Origin: a virus | IMG/VR virus record: IMGVR_UViG_3300020129_000245 | Coordinates: 1-34,384 of that record | Length of the DNA stretch: 34,384 bases | Direction: 5' to 3' (one strand) | Shown here: piece by piece, positions 19,205-27,402 of the stretch | How the letters are laid out: each line of letters starts with the position of its first letter | Position numbering within the stretch: position 1 is the stretch's first letter | Program-made: the position numbers and the translations under genes | The notes under the pieces: model-generated | Database searches by the model: none | The model's input: the letters and a program-made list of their open reading frames with translations, nothing else | Told to the model about the DNA's origin: nothing

Positions 19205-22048
19205 TTATCCTCCGCTAGTCGCTGACAGATCGATGGTTTTCGGTAACACCAGCGGCGTCACTGACGGGAAGAAATCCGTGTGAAATTCTGACCCCTGCAA
19301 TGGCTTGAGGTCGAGGATCACCGTCGTAGTGACCTGCGAGGTCATCGTTCGCGGGTCGGGGAAATGAGAAAACAGCAGCGCGTTACGGGCATCCTCGATA
19401 GCCTGTATATGTGAGTTGACGCCGTTGTCCACCCGGCAGATGTTTATGACCTGATTCTCGGTAAGATTAGTGAGATTGAGCCCATCGTCCACCACTACAA
19501 AATCGTCCAATGTCTCATAGCCAAAATCGCCGCTGACCAGCGATAGTTGCGCGCCGGCCATACGCTGATAGCCAGGGTTAACATAGCCGTCATCGACATA
19601 AACGCTGGTGCCGGTTTGATACGGGACGCTTTCCCCCGTGCCGATCGTGCAGCCGATGGTAAACTCGCCGATCATTTTCCCGTCTTTGACACTCAGGCGG
19701 TAGCTTTTCACTTTACCGACTGCGCCGCCGCCGGGGACGCGGCGATCCGTATAGGCAATGTTGTGGCGCAGCGTGATGCCGAGTGCGGTGCGCCAATCGA
19801 CGGCGAAGGTGATATCCACCGATCGCGCCCGAGCACGCATCTTCGCGCGGGCGAGCAACAGCAGATACTCGAACGACTGAGCGCCCCTCTGTGTCTGAAA
19901 ATATGATCGATACGCCAGATCCCCGATCGGCAAGGCCCCGTTGGGGTCGACGCCTTGCCCGACGATCTGTGAACTGAGGCTGATGGCCTCGCGGTCGCTT
20001 TCCGCTGTGTCCGACAGCTCCTGCTGAACGCCAGCAGCAAGAACGGCGGTGATCGTTTCCGTACGCTTCCGGTCGGCTTTGTATTCGAGCACAAGGCGAA
20101 ACTTAAATGTGTTGAGCGCGTAAGAGATGTTTACCGTGCCAGACGGGTTCATCATGATGCTGACATCCGATGCCCCGCCCGGCATCGGCATCTGCGCGTT
20201 GTAGCTCGTCGTATAGGACTGATCCGGTATCCAGCCGCCTTGACTGACATTGGCGTTGTTCACATAGTTTAGCGGATAGCCGAAATAGTCTGATCGTGAA
20301 CTGACGGACCAGCCGCCGCCGATGTTCGTTCCAGGCTTCGGCCAACTCGCCTGGATTCCCTGGTCAAATGACTGAATCAATCCGCCGCCGCCGCCTAGGC
20401 TTGTGAACGGACTGACTGCCCTATCGCCAAACAAAATCGTGTGGCCGAATTGCTCCGGCGTGATCCCGTTAACCCCGCCAATTTGCGGGAATGGATTAGA
20501 ATAGCTTGAGCCGGTAACGTGAAATGCGCCCAGCAGCCGATCCGATATATCCATCACCCCAACGGCTTGCTGCTGCCACTCGACGGTCCCGGCGATGTTG
20601 ACCGCTATCAATGGCGGCTGCTGATAGGACAGCGAAAAGTTTTCATATATCGACTGAGATTCACCGATGTCGCTGGTTCCGGCCTCGCCGTCGATGACAT
20701 CGCTGACCGTCACCGCCAGGCTGACGCGATCGATGTGCCACAGCGACGAATAGGTTTCGAGAACGGAATCCGGGTTGGCGTGCACCGTTTCCAACGCCCA
20801 CACCGGATCGTAATAGGGCAGCACCGCTAATTGGTTCACCCACGCTAGTTTCTGGGCGCTGAAATCATCGGGCCTTGCGAGAAATTCCAACTGCACGATT
20901 TCGCCGGCTTGCAACCGAGGTACACCGACGAGGCGGCCATTAAACAGCGGCACAAGGTCAGGCGTAGCCGTGCCGCCTGGCGTCCATGCTTGGTCCCAGG
21001 ATAGCCAGCACCAGATGTTCCGTCCCGGCGCGAGTAGCCCGACGCCGTTATATTTTATGTCAGCGTGGAGCGTCGCGAAGCCGCCTTCATCCTGCGTGAT
21101 TTCGAGGCCGATGATCTCTTCGTCAAAACGGTTGTGCACGGCCGGATCGAACGGCGCGTCAGGCGTGCGCGGCCCCGAAATCGTCAAGATGCCGTTGAGT
21201 GTTGATCCGATCGCGGGAAGCGCGAGATCGATGACGGTCCCGCCGCTTGGTGCGATGAAGGTGGTCCCAACTGTCAGACTGTTGCCCGTGATGTTGTAGA
21301 CCAGCCCCGGCGTCAAACTTGCTAAAGCATCGGCCGGAACCGCGGTAACATGATGCGGATCTTCCTGGGTTGGAAAGCCGGCAATCTGGAGCGGGAACAC
21401 CCCTGTTTCGATCGCCCGCACTTCCTGGGTTCGGATGTCGTAAGAGGTAACGTGGCTCTGAGCGTCGACCTGCGGCCACGCCGCTAATATCTCCAAGCTC
21501 CCGCCGCCCGCGCCGTCATAGGCAAGAAATGCTGTACCGATGAGCATGAACGCGTTGGGGTTAGTCCGTATGGTGCCGGGTGGCGGGATGGCGGCCGGCG
21601 CATCGGTTTCGCCGATCCCAACCCCTGAGACGGCATAGAGGCCGGCCGGCAGAGCGAGGTCACTAAAGACAACGGCGGGGCTGCCTTCTGTCAACGTCCC
21701 GAGCGCGACGCCGATAATGGTTGATTTGGTGGCCTCGAAATTTCCGGACCCCAGAGATTCGCCGAGCGCCGCAGTGAGGTTGAGTGATCCCGGAAAACCG
21801 TTCAACACGCTGTCGTCATAAATAAACCAGTTTCCGGGCGACACCCCTGGTCCGGATAACTCATATAGAGTTCCGGCTTCGAGCCCGGACGAACTCGCAA
21901 GGTTTTCCAGTTGGCGTCCGCCCGCGGTTGCGCTGGCCACAATCGGCGTACTGACCGGAAGCGCTCCGTGCGTGTTGCCGTTGGTGACGACGGCGATTTG
22001 ATCCTGAATCGTCCCGCCTGCCCAAGCAAAGCAAAAAGGCCCCGGCAT
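19205..22048 (-). CDS. Large tail tip / baseplate hub protein
   Basis: This 947-residue protein begins MPGPFCFAW, a start I associate with tail tip proteins of alphaproteobacterial siphophages. The first 320 residues are beta-rich and contain no hydrolase motif I can see. The following part, including I-I-G-L-E-I-T-Q-D-E-G-G-F-A-T-L near 332-347 and L-F-N-G-R-L-V-G-V-P near 388-397, fits the hub domain of gpJ/gp27-type proteins. Later segments have S-L-R-H-N-I-A-Y-type beta strands. It follows the distal tail gene by three bases and should form the baseplate hub that triggers DNA release. Exact family unassigned. Confidence 0.75.
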   Translation of the reverse strand: MPGPFCFAWAGGTIQDQIAVVTNGNTHGALPVSTPIVASATAGGRQLENLASSSGLEAGTLYELSGPGVSPGNWFIYDDSVLNGFPGSLNLTAALGESLGSGNFEATKSTIIGVALGTLTEGSPAVVFSDLALPAGLYAVSGVGIGETDAPAAIPPPGTIRTNPNAFMLIGTAFLAYDGAGGGSLEILAAWPQVDAQSHVTSYDIRTQEVRAIETGVFPLQIAGFPTQEDPHHVTAVPADALASLTPGLVYNITGNSLTVGTTFIAPSGGTVIDLALPAIGSTLNGILTISGPRTPDAPFDPAVHNRFDEEIIGLEITQDEGGFATLHADIKYNGVGLLAPGRNIWCWLSWDQAWTPGGTATPDLVPLFNGRLVGVPRLQAGEIVQLEFLARPDDFSAQKLAWVNQLAVLPYYDPVWALETVHANPDSVLETYSSLWHIDRVSLAVTVSDVIDGEAGTSDIGESQSIYENFSLSYQQPPLIAVNIAGTVEWQQQAVGVMDISDRLLGAFHVTGSSYSNPFPQIGGVNGITPEQFGHTILFGDRAVSPFTSLGGGGGLIQSFDQGIQASWPKPGTNIGGGWSVSSRSDYFGYPLNYVNNANVSQGGWIPDQSYTTSYNAQMPMPGGASDVSIMMNPSGTVNISYALNTFKFRLVLEYKADRKRTETITAVLAAGVQQELSDTAESDREAISLSSQIVGQGVDPNGALPIGDLAYRSYFQTQRGAQSFEYLLLLARAKMRARARSVDITFAVDWRTALGITLRHNIAYTDRRVPGGGAVGKVKSYRLSVKDGKMIGEFTIGCTIGTGESVPYQTGTSVYVDDGYVNPGYQRMAGAQLSLVSGDFGYETLDDFVVVDDGLNLTNLTENQVINICRVDNGVNSHIQAIEDARNALLFSHFPDPRTMTSQVTTTVILDLKPLQGSEFHTDFFPSVTPLVLPKTIDLSATSGG

Positions 22049-22051
22049 CCG

Positions 22052-22525
22052 TCAGATTTCCTCAAGCGCCAGGGTCCACGACACCGCCTGCTCCCATTCC
22101 TCGCGGTCGATGTTGTACTCGACAACCATCATCTGGAACGACGGGCGGTAATAGGTGAAATCGCCCTCGGTGCGCACGCTGCCGCTAACCGGCGTGCGCG
22201 AGGTGATGCCCGTGGCGGTGAGCACCGCCATCTCGACGTGCGAATTTACGTTGACGATCATGCCGACCCAGAGGCCATCCAGCGCGGGCGGCGCGTAGTC
22301 GTTGCCGGCGACACTGAGCCGATATTTCCGCATCTGCGGCGCCGAGATGTCGATGAGGCCGCCGTTGACGGTGCGCGCGAGCTTGTCGATCCCTTGCGCC
22401 GCATCGATCGGGCTCAGCGTGCCGCGCAGCCCGCGCGCCGAATAGGGATTGACGCCGGGGGCGACCGCCGCCGAAATATCGAAGGTGATACTAAGATCGG
22501 TCGGCGTCGCGGCAGTGATCGCCAT
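22052..22525 (-). CDS. Distal tail-like protein
   Basis: This 157-residue protein lies between the tape measure region and the large tail tip. It has an early G-L-R-G-T-L-S-P-I-D block, then M-R-K-Y-R-L-S-V-A-G-N-D-Y and a closing V-V-E-Y-N-I-D-R-E-E-W-E-Q. A beta-rich protein here usually caps the tail tube and joins the hub. The family call is by position and general character. Confidence 0.55.
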   Translation of the reverse strand: MAITAATPTDLSITFDISAAVAPGVNPYSARGLRGTLSPIDAAQGIDKLARTVNGGLIDISAPQMRKYRLSVAGNDYAPPALDGLWVGMIVNVNSHVEMAVLTATGITSRTPVSGSVRTEGDFTYYRPSFQMMVVEYNIDREEWEQAVSWTLALEEI

Positions 22526-22528
22526 TGT

Positions 22529-22687
22529 TCACCGCAAGCCCGGCACGAACAGGAAGACTCCCAACAACAGGACGGCGATAAATCCCAGCCAGGAACTCGC
22601 CCAGCCGAATTGCGCCGTCCCCGGCATCGGCAGGCACGTCAGGAACCACAGGAACATGCAGACGACGAACAGAATCTCGACGATCAT
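22529..22687 (-). CDS. Small two-span membrane protein (52 aa)
   Basis: The ATG follows GGGAGGGCGCG, a strong ribosome site, and gives a 52-residue protein (MIVEILFVV...). An upstream start would add 15 basic residues inside the end of the tape measure gene. It has two hydrophobic segments, about 2-19 and 28-50, split by P-M-P-G-T-A-Q-F-G. It lies between tape measure and distal tail genes. Size and topology suit a small holin, but no lysis partner is beside it; a tail-linked membrane role is also possible. Confidence 0.65.
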   Translation of the reverse strand: MIVEILFVVCMFLWFLTCLPMPGTAQFGWASSWLGFIAVLLLGVFLFVPGLR

Positions 22688-22701
22688 CGCGCCCTCCCTT
22701 T

Positions 22702-24318
22702 TCAGCGCCCGCTCGGCCGGCCCGCGAACCAACTCGGCTTGACGCCGGCGCTGCGCGTCTGCTGCCAGTGCGCCTCGCTCACGAGCGCATCGACGACGCC
22801 CGCCGAACCCGACAAGGCAAAGCTTTGCGAGCCGAGATGCAAATGCACGGCACGGCCACTGCTGGCCGAGGCCAGCCCGCCTGCGGCAAAGCGAATCGGC
22901 GGCGCGCCGACCAGCCCGCCCGCGGCAAAGTTGTTCAGCCCTTGGAGGAAATCGACACCAAGGCGGCGCACGCTGCCGGCGTTGAGCACAAATTCGCCAT
23001 TGCTGAGCCGCGCCAAGATGCTGTCGCTGGTGCCGCTGCCGGGGCCGCGGATGTATCCGCCAGCAGCATTTGTCGGCATCGCCGGTATGCTGGGATCGCC
23101 GAATTGCGGCAAAGCCGATGAACTCGCGCCGGGCGTAAAAGTTTTGGCAATAACGGCGTCAACGCTCTTGCCAATGTCGATGAACTTTTGAACCCATCCG
23201 ATGAGCGTTTTAACCTGCTGTATCGAATCCGAGATCCCCTTTGTTAGATCATTGAAAAACCTCGTCAGTTCTGGGCCGGCGAGCACAACGATCTGCTTCA
23301 CTAGGCCGTTGAATGCGTTGCTTAATTTGTTCAGCGCATCCGTATATTCGCGAGCACGCTGCTTGTCTTCCTCGCTGACCAGTTGCCCGGAACGTATCAG
23401 CTCCTGGCGCAGCGCTTCGCGGTCCCTGATGAATAATTCCAGGCTCGGGCCAATCACCCGAAGCGACGCTCCAAGTGCGTCGATGCTGAGCTTATCCGCC
23501 CTGTCTATTTGCCCCGCATTCTTCAAAGCCAGCACGCGCCGCATGACGGTTTGCGTATAGTCGAGAAACCCTGCTTCAGTCGGCGGGAACTTCCTGATGT
23601 CGATTTGCAGTTCCTTCAGCGACTTGGAAAAATCGACAATCGCCTTTTGTCCACCCCTCAAGACCTGTACGGCGGAATTACCAATGTTCGTAACGTCGCT
23701 GAACTGGTCCCTGGTGCCGCCGCGTGCGACTTGAACCGGGCCGAGCAGTTCGCCGGCTTCGAGCGCCTGCTGACGGGATCGGTCAAACAGCTCCCGCGAT
23801 TTAGCAAAAATTTTATTAGCGTCATCGGCCTGGCCGCCGGTCTTCTCTACAGCAAGACCTAACTCTTGAATGGCGGCAGTCGCCGCTCCGGTTTCCTTGC
23901 CGGCTCTGACCAGAGCCGTAATTTTATCGACCGCCGCTGTAATGCCGCGGATGACTTGGACCGCGCCAAAGGCGATGAGCCCCAGGCGCAAACTCCGCAG
24001 ACCCTCAATAGGCAGGCCGACAGCGTGCCCAAATTCGCCAACCTGTTTGGCAAGTTCACTAAAACTACGAGACACGACGACATTGGCCGCAACGGTGCTG
24101 CGCGCCGCTGTCCGATAAGATTGCATCTGCCGTTCGACGGCCAGAAGCTCGCCGCTTTTTGCCGTCATCGCCGGTGTGACGCCGGCCCCCTTCTGCACGT
24201 CGTCGGCTAATCCTTTTAGCTCCTTGCGCAACTCGCGGGCTTTTCTGCCCAGCAACTCAAAATCTGCGCGCGCTTTCGCAGAGTCGGCGCTGATCGATAT
24301 GCTCAGATTATCGGGCAT
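22702..24318 (-). CDS. Tape measure protein
   Basis: This 538-residue protein sets tail length and passes through the membrane during infection. The N-terminal 100 residues are coiled-coil-like (A-R-E-L-R-K-E-L-K-G-L). A hydrophobic part lies near 105-130. The C-terminal G-S-G-T-S-D-S-I-L-A-R-L-S-N-G-E-F-V-L-N motif at about 430-450 is a hallmark of many tape measure proteins. At about 1.5 angstroms per residue it predicts a tail near 80 nm, short for siphophages. Its ATG follows the GT frame stop with no gap. Confidence 0.88.
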   Translation of the reverse strand: MPDNLSISISADSAKARADFELLGRKARELRKELKGLADDVQKGAGVTPAMTAKSGELLAVERQMQSYRTAARSTVAANVVVSRSFSELAKQVGEFGHAVGLPIEGLRSLRLGLIAFGAVQVIRGITAAVDKITALVRAGKETGAATAAIQELGLAVEKTGGQADDANKIFAKSRELFDRSRQQALEAGELLGPVQVARGGTRDQFSDVTNIGNSAVQVLRGGQKAIVDFSKSLKELQIDIRKFPPTEAGFLDYTQTVMRRVLALKNAGQIDRADKLSIDALGASLRVIGPSLELFIRDREALRQELIRSGQLVSEEDKQRAREYTDALNKLSNAFNGLVKQIVVLAGPELTRFFNDLTKGISDSIQQVKTLIGWVQKFIDIGKSVDAVIAKTFTPGASSSALPQFGDPSIPAMPTNAAGGYIRGPGSGTSDSILARLSNGEFVLNAGSVRRLGVDFLQGLNNFAAGGLVGAPPIRFAAGGLASASSGRAVHLHLGSQSFALSGSAGVVDALVSEAHWQQTRSAGVKPSWFAGRPSGR

Positions 24319-24588
24319 TTAGTTTTCCCAATCTTTCATCTGACTGCGAATGGTCTGGGCGTCCGCGTGAGCGGCGAGCGCGTTGACGTGCAGTTGCTCA
24401 CGGAGATCGGATTGCCGACGTTTCGTGGCGAGGAACAGGTACGCCGTCAACTGCCGCGGCGTGTAGTTCATGACGTCGCATGCACCGTGTCCGCCGGCAA
24501 TGAGCCGTTCGGCCATTTCGGCGAGGTCGTATCCGGCACCTCGCCACGCTCCGCGTTGCCGCCGAGTTGGCGCAGCCGGGCGAAAAAA
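24319..24588 (-). CDS. Tail chaperone T extension reached by -1 frameshift
   Basis: This frame has no good start of its own. It joins the upstream chaperone frame at a slippery site, giving about 87 extra residues after residue 112 and a fusion near 199 residues. The extension contains M-N-Y-T-P-R-Q-L-T-A-Y-L-F-L-A-T-K-R-R-Q-S-D-L, the kind of helix that lets lambda gpGT-type proteins hold the tape measure and recruit tube subunits. It ends directly before the tape measure ATG, the standard position. Confidence 0.85.
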   Translation of the reverse strand, partial: FFRPAAPTRRQRGAWRGAGYDLAEMAERLIAGGHGACDVMNYTPRQLTAYLFLATKRRQSDLREQLHVNALAAHADAQTIRSQMKDWEN

Positions 24589-24917
24589 GGGGCGGCACCG
24601 CCCGGCATCGTCAGGTCGCGCACCGCAATCAAGCATTCCGCGACATCATCAATCGCGAAACCGTCGGCGATCGCTTCCGCGGCGTCGGGCTGGCCGGCGG
24701 CCTCGGCGATAATTGCACCAACGGCATCGGGCGCGACGACCAGCAGCGTCTCCACGGTCAGACCCTCGCCGCCGCCTTCGATGAACAGATTGCGCAAGGT
24801 CGGGAAACGCAGCAAAAGGCCCGCAATCTGTCTTAGGCCGAGGCCGCGCACCTCAAGCTCGCCGCTGCTGAGCTGCACCGTGCGTTTCTGCGGCACGATG
24901 TCGAGGAGCGACACCAT
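24468..24917 (-). CDS. Tail assembly chaperone G
   Basis: This 149-residue protein is mostly helical and follows the major tail gene (TGATG overlap). L-E-V-R-G-L-G-L-R-Q-I-A at 21-32 and the long Ala-rich middle fit gpG-type chaperones, which bind the tape measure during assembly and are absent from the mature particle. Ribosomes that do not slip at residue 111-112 finish this short form. Its 3' end overlaps the T frame by about 120 bases. Confidence 0.82.
   Translation of the reverse strand: MVSLLDIVPQKRTVQLSSGELEVRGLGLRQIAGLLLRFPTLRNLFIEGGGEGLTVETLLVVAPDAVGAIIAEAAGQPDAAEAIADGFAIDDVAECLIAVRDLTMPGGAAPFFARLRQLGGNAERGEVPDTTSPKWPNGSLPADTVHATS
24582..24588 (-). promoter_or_regulatory. Slippery heptamer for -1 frameshift (U UUU UUC)
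   Basis: In the chaperone frame codons 110-112 read CCT TTT TTC, so the heptamer is T-TTT-TTC, a classic -1 slippery sequence. The -1 frame here is exactly the one that carries the T extension. A preceding C run also gives C-CCT-TTT. G/C-rich sequence downstream could form a stimulatory structure. Confidence 0.85.
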
Positions 24918-25480
24918 CAGCCGCGGACTTCCTCGGTCTGCCGCGCTGCCATGCCGCCGGTATCGATGCCCATCAGCACCAGCTTCAGATTGTCGTAGGT
25001 GAACTCATCCATGATGATGTTCAGCGTTGCCGCCTTCTCGTGGATGATTTCGAGATCCTTGATCCGGACGCCGTGCCGCGAGGAATAGTGTGGCAGGGTC
25101 GTTACGGCCGGCACGAACTCAAAGGTGGGGACGTTCCCGACATCGCGATAGGTGACATCGGCGGCCGTCTGGACGCTGACGATGCCTTTGCCGAGGTAAT
25201 AGGCGGTGGTCACCGGCGAGACGAGCGTGCTGTCGGGGTGCGTCAGCGTGCCGAAGCTCCCGGTTTCGTCGGCCAGCACCTCGCCGGTCAGGTGCAGTTC
25301 GCCCCACGCATCCCCGATGAACGCGACCGGGTTGGCCGGACGGAGCAGGACGTTCAAAAGCTCCATCGTCACTTGCGGGCCGACGCTGTTGCCGCCGACG
25401 AACTTGACCTTCGCCGGGAATTGGTCGGCCGAGAACACATCGAAGGTCGCGGGTGTGGCGACGCGCGGTGTTGCTTGCAT
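24917..25480 (-). CDS. Major tail (tube) protein
   Basis: This 187-residue protein is beta-rich and directly precedes the G/GT chaperone genes, as tube proteins do. Segments V-S-V-Q-T-A-A-D-V-T-Y-R-D-V-G-N-V-P-T-F-E-F at about 100-121 and I-I-H-E-K-A-A-T-L-N-I-I-M-D near 145-158 fit the tail-tube fold. It forms the hexameric rings stacked around the tape measure. Call rests on position, size and character. Confidence 0.75.
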   Translation of the reverse strand: MQATPRVATPATFDVFSADQFPAKVKFVGGNSVGPQVTMELLNVLLRPANPVAFIGDAWGELHLTGEVLADETGSFGTLTHPDSTLVSPVTTAYYLGKGIVSVQTAADVTYRDVGNVPTFEFVPAVTTLPHYSSRHGVRIKDLEIIHEKAATLNIIMDEFTYDNLKLVLMGIDTGGMAARQTEEVRG

Positions 25481-25493
25481 GGTGGCGCCTTTC

Positions 25494-25955
25494 CTATGTC
25501 GGGATTTGAACTGCCGTCATGATGGTTTCTTGTATCTCGGCGAGGGCGCGCTCGCGGAGCGACGCGGCCGGCCCGCGCATAAAGCGGTATTCGTGGATGT
25601 TCTCGCGGCGCCGATAGCCGGCAACAGGGTGGCCGCGCCGCACATAGGGCTTGACCGACATGAAGGCGTGCGCAGCGCCATATTCAAGCGCGGCCGCGAT
25701 GCGGTGGATGTCGCTTTTCTGGCCGACGACGCGCACCTTGCCGGCGATGTAGTCCTGCCCCTCATCGATAAACATGCGGGTTGCCGACACCAGCCGGCCA
25801 GTGCGAACCGGCTCGGCTGCGTGAACTTCATTCAGGAGCGCCGTGGTCAATTCGGTGATCTTAGGCCGCAATGCCGTCTTCAGCATTTCCGGCAGGCTGT
25901 CCAGATGCTCGATCAGCCGCCGGTCGTTCACTTCCACTGTTATGAAGCCGGCCAT
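25494..25955 (-). CDS. HK97 gp10-like head-tail protein
   Basis: This 153-residue protein shows the gp10-like layout: L-P-E-M-L-K-T-A-L near 21-29, V-R-T-G-R-L-V-S-A near 50-58 (usually R-T-G-x-L) and A-L-E-Y-G-A-A-H-A-F near 89-98 (usually x-x-E-Y-G-T...F-M). These proteins join head and tail. The ATG has GGGGAG upstream and lies 95 bases inside the preceding gene. Confidence 0.8.
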   Translation of the reverse strand: MAGFITVEVNDRRLIEHLDSLPEMLKTALRPKITELTTALLNEVHAAEPVRTGRLVSATRMFIDEGQDYIAGKVRVVGQKSDIHRIAAALEYGAAHAFMSVKPYVRRGHPVAGYRRRENIHEYRFMRGPAASLRERALAEIQETIMTAVQIPT

Positions 25956-26418
25956 CGGCTCTCCCCAAGGGCAAAATGTCGTCGAGCTTGAATGTGTAGG
26001 TAAAGACGAGCGAAAGATCGATCCGGTATTCCCTGCCCTCGGCGCTCGGCGGGGCGACCGCGGCGCCGCTATAGCGGATGCGGCCTTGCCAGCAATAGCC
26101 GAGCAGCGTTGCGTCGCTCAAAACCGCGGCCAGCACGCGCGACCGATACAAGGACAAAAGCCCGCCGCCATCCACCGTGTCGGTGCCGCGGACATGCACT
26201 GAGAGCGCCGGCATCAGCTCCATGCGTTGGATCTGCGGCTGCATCGGCGCCCCGTTGGCCGGCGCATCGGTGAAATGCTCGCTGCCATCGAAGATGACGA
26301 TCGCTGGCCGTTCAAGCTGCGTGACATCGAGCCGGTTGCGCACCGCGTTCGCCACGCCCTCGATGGCGCCGCATACCGCCACCAGGCGCGACAGGATCAA
26401 TTCGCGCTGGTCAGCCAC
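25861..26418 (-). CDS. Tail terminator-like protein
   Basis: This 185-residue protein starts at a GTG eight bases inside the previous gene. R-E-L-I-L-S-R-L-V-A-V near 5-15, R-P-A-I-V-I-F-D-G-S-E near 37-47 and M-E-L-M-P-A-L-S-V near 66-74 fit tail-completion proteins that cap the tube at the head end. The last 30 residues overlap the next gene in another frame and are low-complexity, so the original end may have been about residue 155. Confidence 0.6.
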   Translation of the reverse strand: MADQRELILSRLVAVCGAIEGVANAVRNRLDVTQLERPAIVIFDGSEHFTDAPANGAPMQPQIQRMELMPALSVHVRGTDTVDGGGLLSLYRSRVLAAVLSDATLLGYCWQGRIRYSGAAVAPPSAEGREYRIDLSLVFTYTFKLDDILPLGRADGRLHNSGSERPAADRASGQPAGNAEDGIAA

Positions 26419-26752
26419 GGCAGAGCAGGTTCACGCGGACGAGCTGGCCGCCGTAGTAGAGCGGCGCGATCTGCTCGACGTTGCTCGGGTTGCCATCGAT
26501 CAGCACCGGATCGTCACGGCTCGGGATGCCGAACGTGCCGAGCGAGGTCGGGCTGAGAATGACCCGGATGCTTTGCACGTCGCCCGCCTCGAGATCCTGC
26601 GGCGCATAAGAGCGCACGCTCGCCGGGCAATCGATTTGCTCGATGACCGTACTCGCTCCGTCGGCATCGACCGCAGTGTGCTGCAATGTCACGGTCTGGC
26701 CATAGCCGGCGATGGCCGCATCAAGCCGCGCGATGATCGTTCCCGGCGTCAA
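26411..26752 (-). CDS. Head closure/stopper-like protein
   Basis: I start this 113-residue protein at a TTG that overlaps the adaptor stop (TTGA), matching local practice. It has T-P-G-T-I-I-A-R-L-D-A-A-I early, beta-rich middle with V-T-L-Q-H-T-A-V-D, and a closing I-A-P-L-Y-Y-G-G-Q-L-V-R-V-N-L-L. Position after the gp6-like adaptor suggests the stopper ring that closes the head. Confidence 0.6.
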   Translation of the reverse strand: MTPGTIIARLDAAIAGYGQTVTLQHTAVDADGASTVIEQIDCPASVRSYAPQDLEAGDVQSIRVILSPTSLGTFGIPSRDDPVLIDGNPSNVEQIAPLYYGGQLVRVNLLCRG

Positions 26753-27402
26753 ACAAACCACCGCTTGTAAGGCGCCAGCCATTCGCGCACGCCGCTCGGC
26801 ATCGCCGGCGCCGTCGTGTCCGAATAATAGGTATGCGTTATCACATCGGGGATCGCCTCGGTGCGCAGCGTCGAGTCGCGGCCGAGCGCGTACCACCGCG
26901 CGCCCAGCCATTCGAGCGCCGCGTTCTGCACGTCCGCCGGGATCTCGTCATAGCCGGCATCGTAATCCACCAGGATCAGACTGCCGGTCCACGACGACAC
27001 CATCACCGTCGCGGTGCTGTCGAGCCGGTAAACCGAACCCGACTCAACCTCGACCTCCCACAGCGAAACATCAAGGGCGGCGCCGTCCTCGGTAACGGCG
27101 ACCACCGGCACGCCATCGATATCGGGAGCGATCGGCCATTGCCGCGTCACCAGCGGCTCGCCCAGGCCGAGCCAGTTGCAGACGTAGCGGTACTGGTCCC
27201 GGTAGCTCTGCCGGGCAAATGTGCGGTCGCAGTAATTGTCGATCGCCAGCGACACCGCGTCGATCTGCGCAGTGAGCGCGGGATCCTTGGAGGTGTCGGA
27301 CGGATCGATCCCGAGCACCGCCTTCGCCTGGTCGAGCGTGACCAGCACCAAAGTGGCGGCCGGCGCCGTGATCCGCGTGATCCGGTAATTGGCTGGCGGC
27401 AT
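26749..27402 (-). CDS. gp6-like head-tail adaptor
   Basis: This 217-residue protein starts at the ATG sharing one base with the collagen-like gene stop. L-D-Q-A-K-A-V-L-G-I-D near 24-34 and the helix A-L-T-A-Q-I-D-A-V-S-L-A-I-D-N-Y-C-D-R-T-F near 41-63 are typical of HK97 gp6-like adaptors, where helices ring the portal. V-Q-N-A-A-L-E-W-L-G-A-R-W-Y later in the protein is another conserved adaptor helix. It should attach directly below the portal. Confidence 0.85.
   Translation of the reverse strand: MPPANYRITRITAPAATLVLVTLDQAKAVLGIDPSDTSKDPALTAQIDAVSLAIDNYCDRTFARQSYRDQYRYVCNWLGLGEPLVTRQWPIAPDIDGVPVVAVTEDGAALDVSLWEVEVESGSVYRLDSTATVMVSSWTGSLILVDYDAGYDEIPADVQNAALEWLGARWYALGRDSTLRTEAIPDVITHTYYSDTTAPAMPSGVREWLAPYKRWFV

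Noticed and set aside
21911-23191. A 426-codon plus-strand frame across tail genes
   Set aside because: It is Arg-rich antisense of the tail tip, distal tail and tape measure genes, as expected in high-GC DNA.
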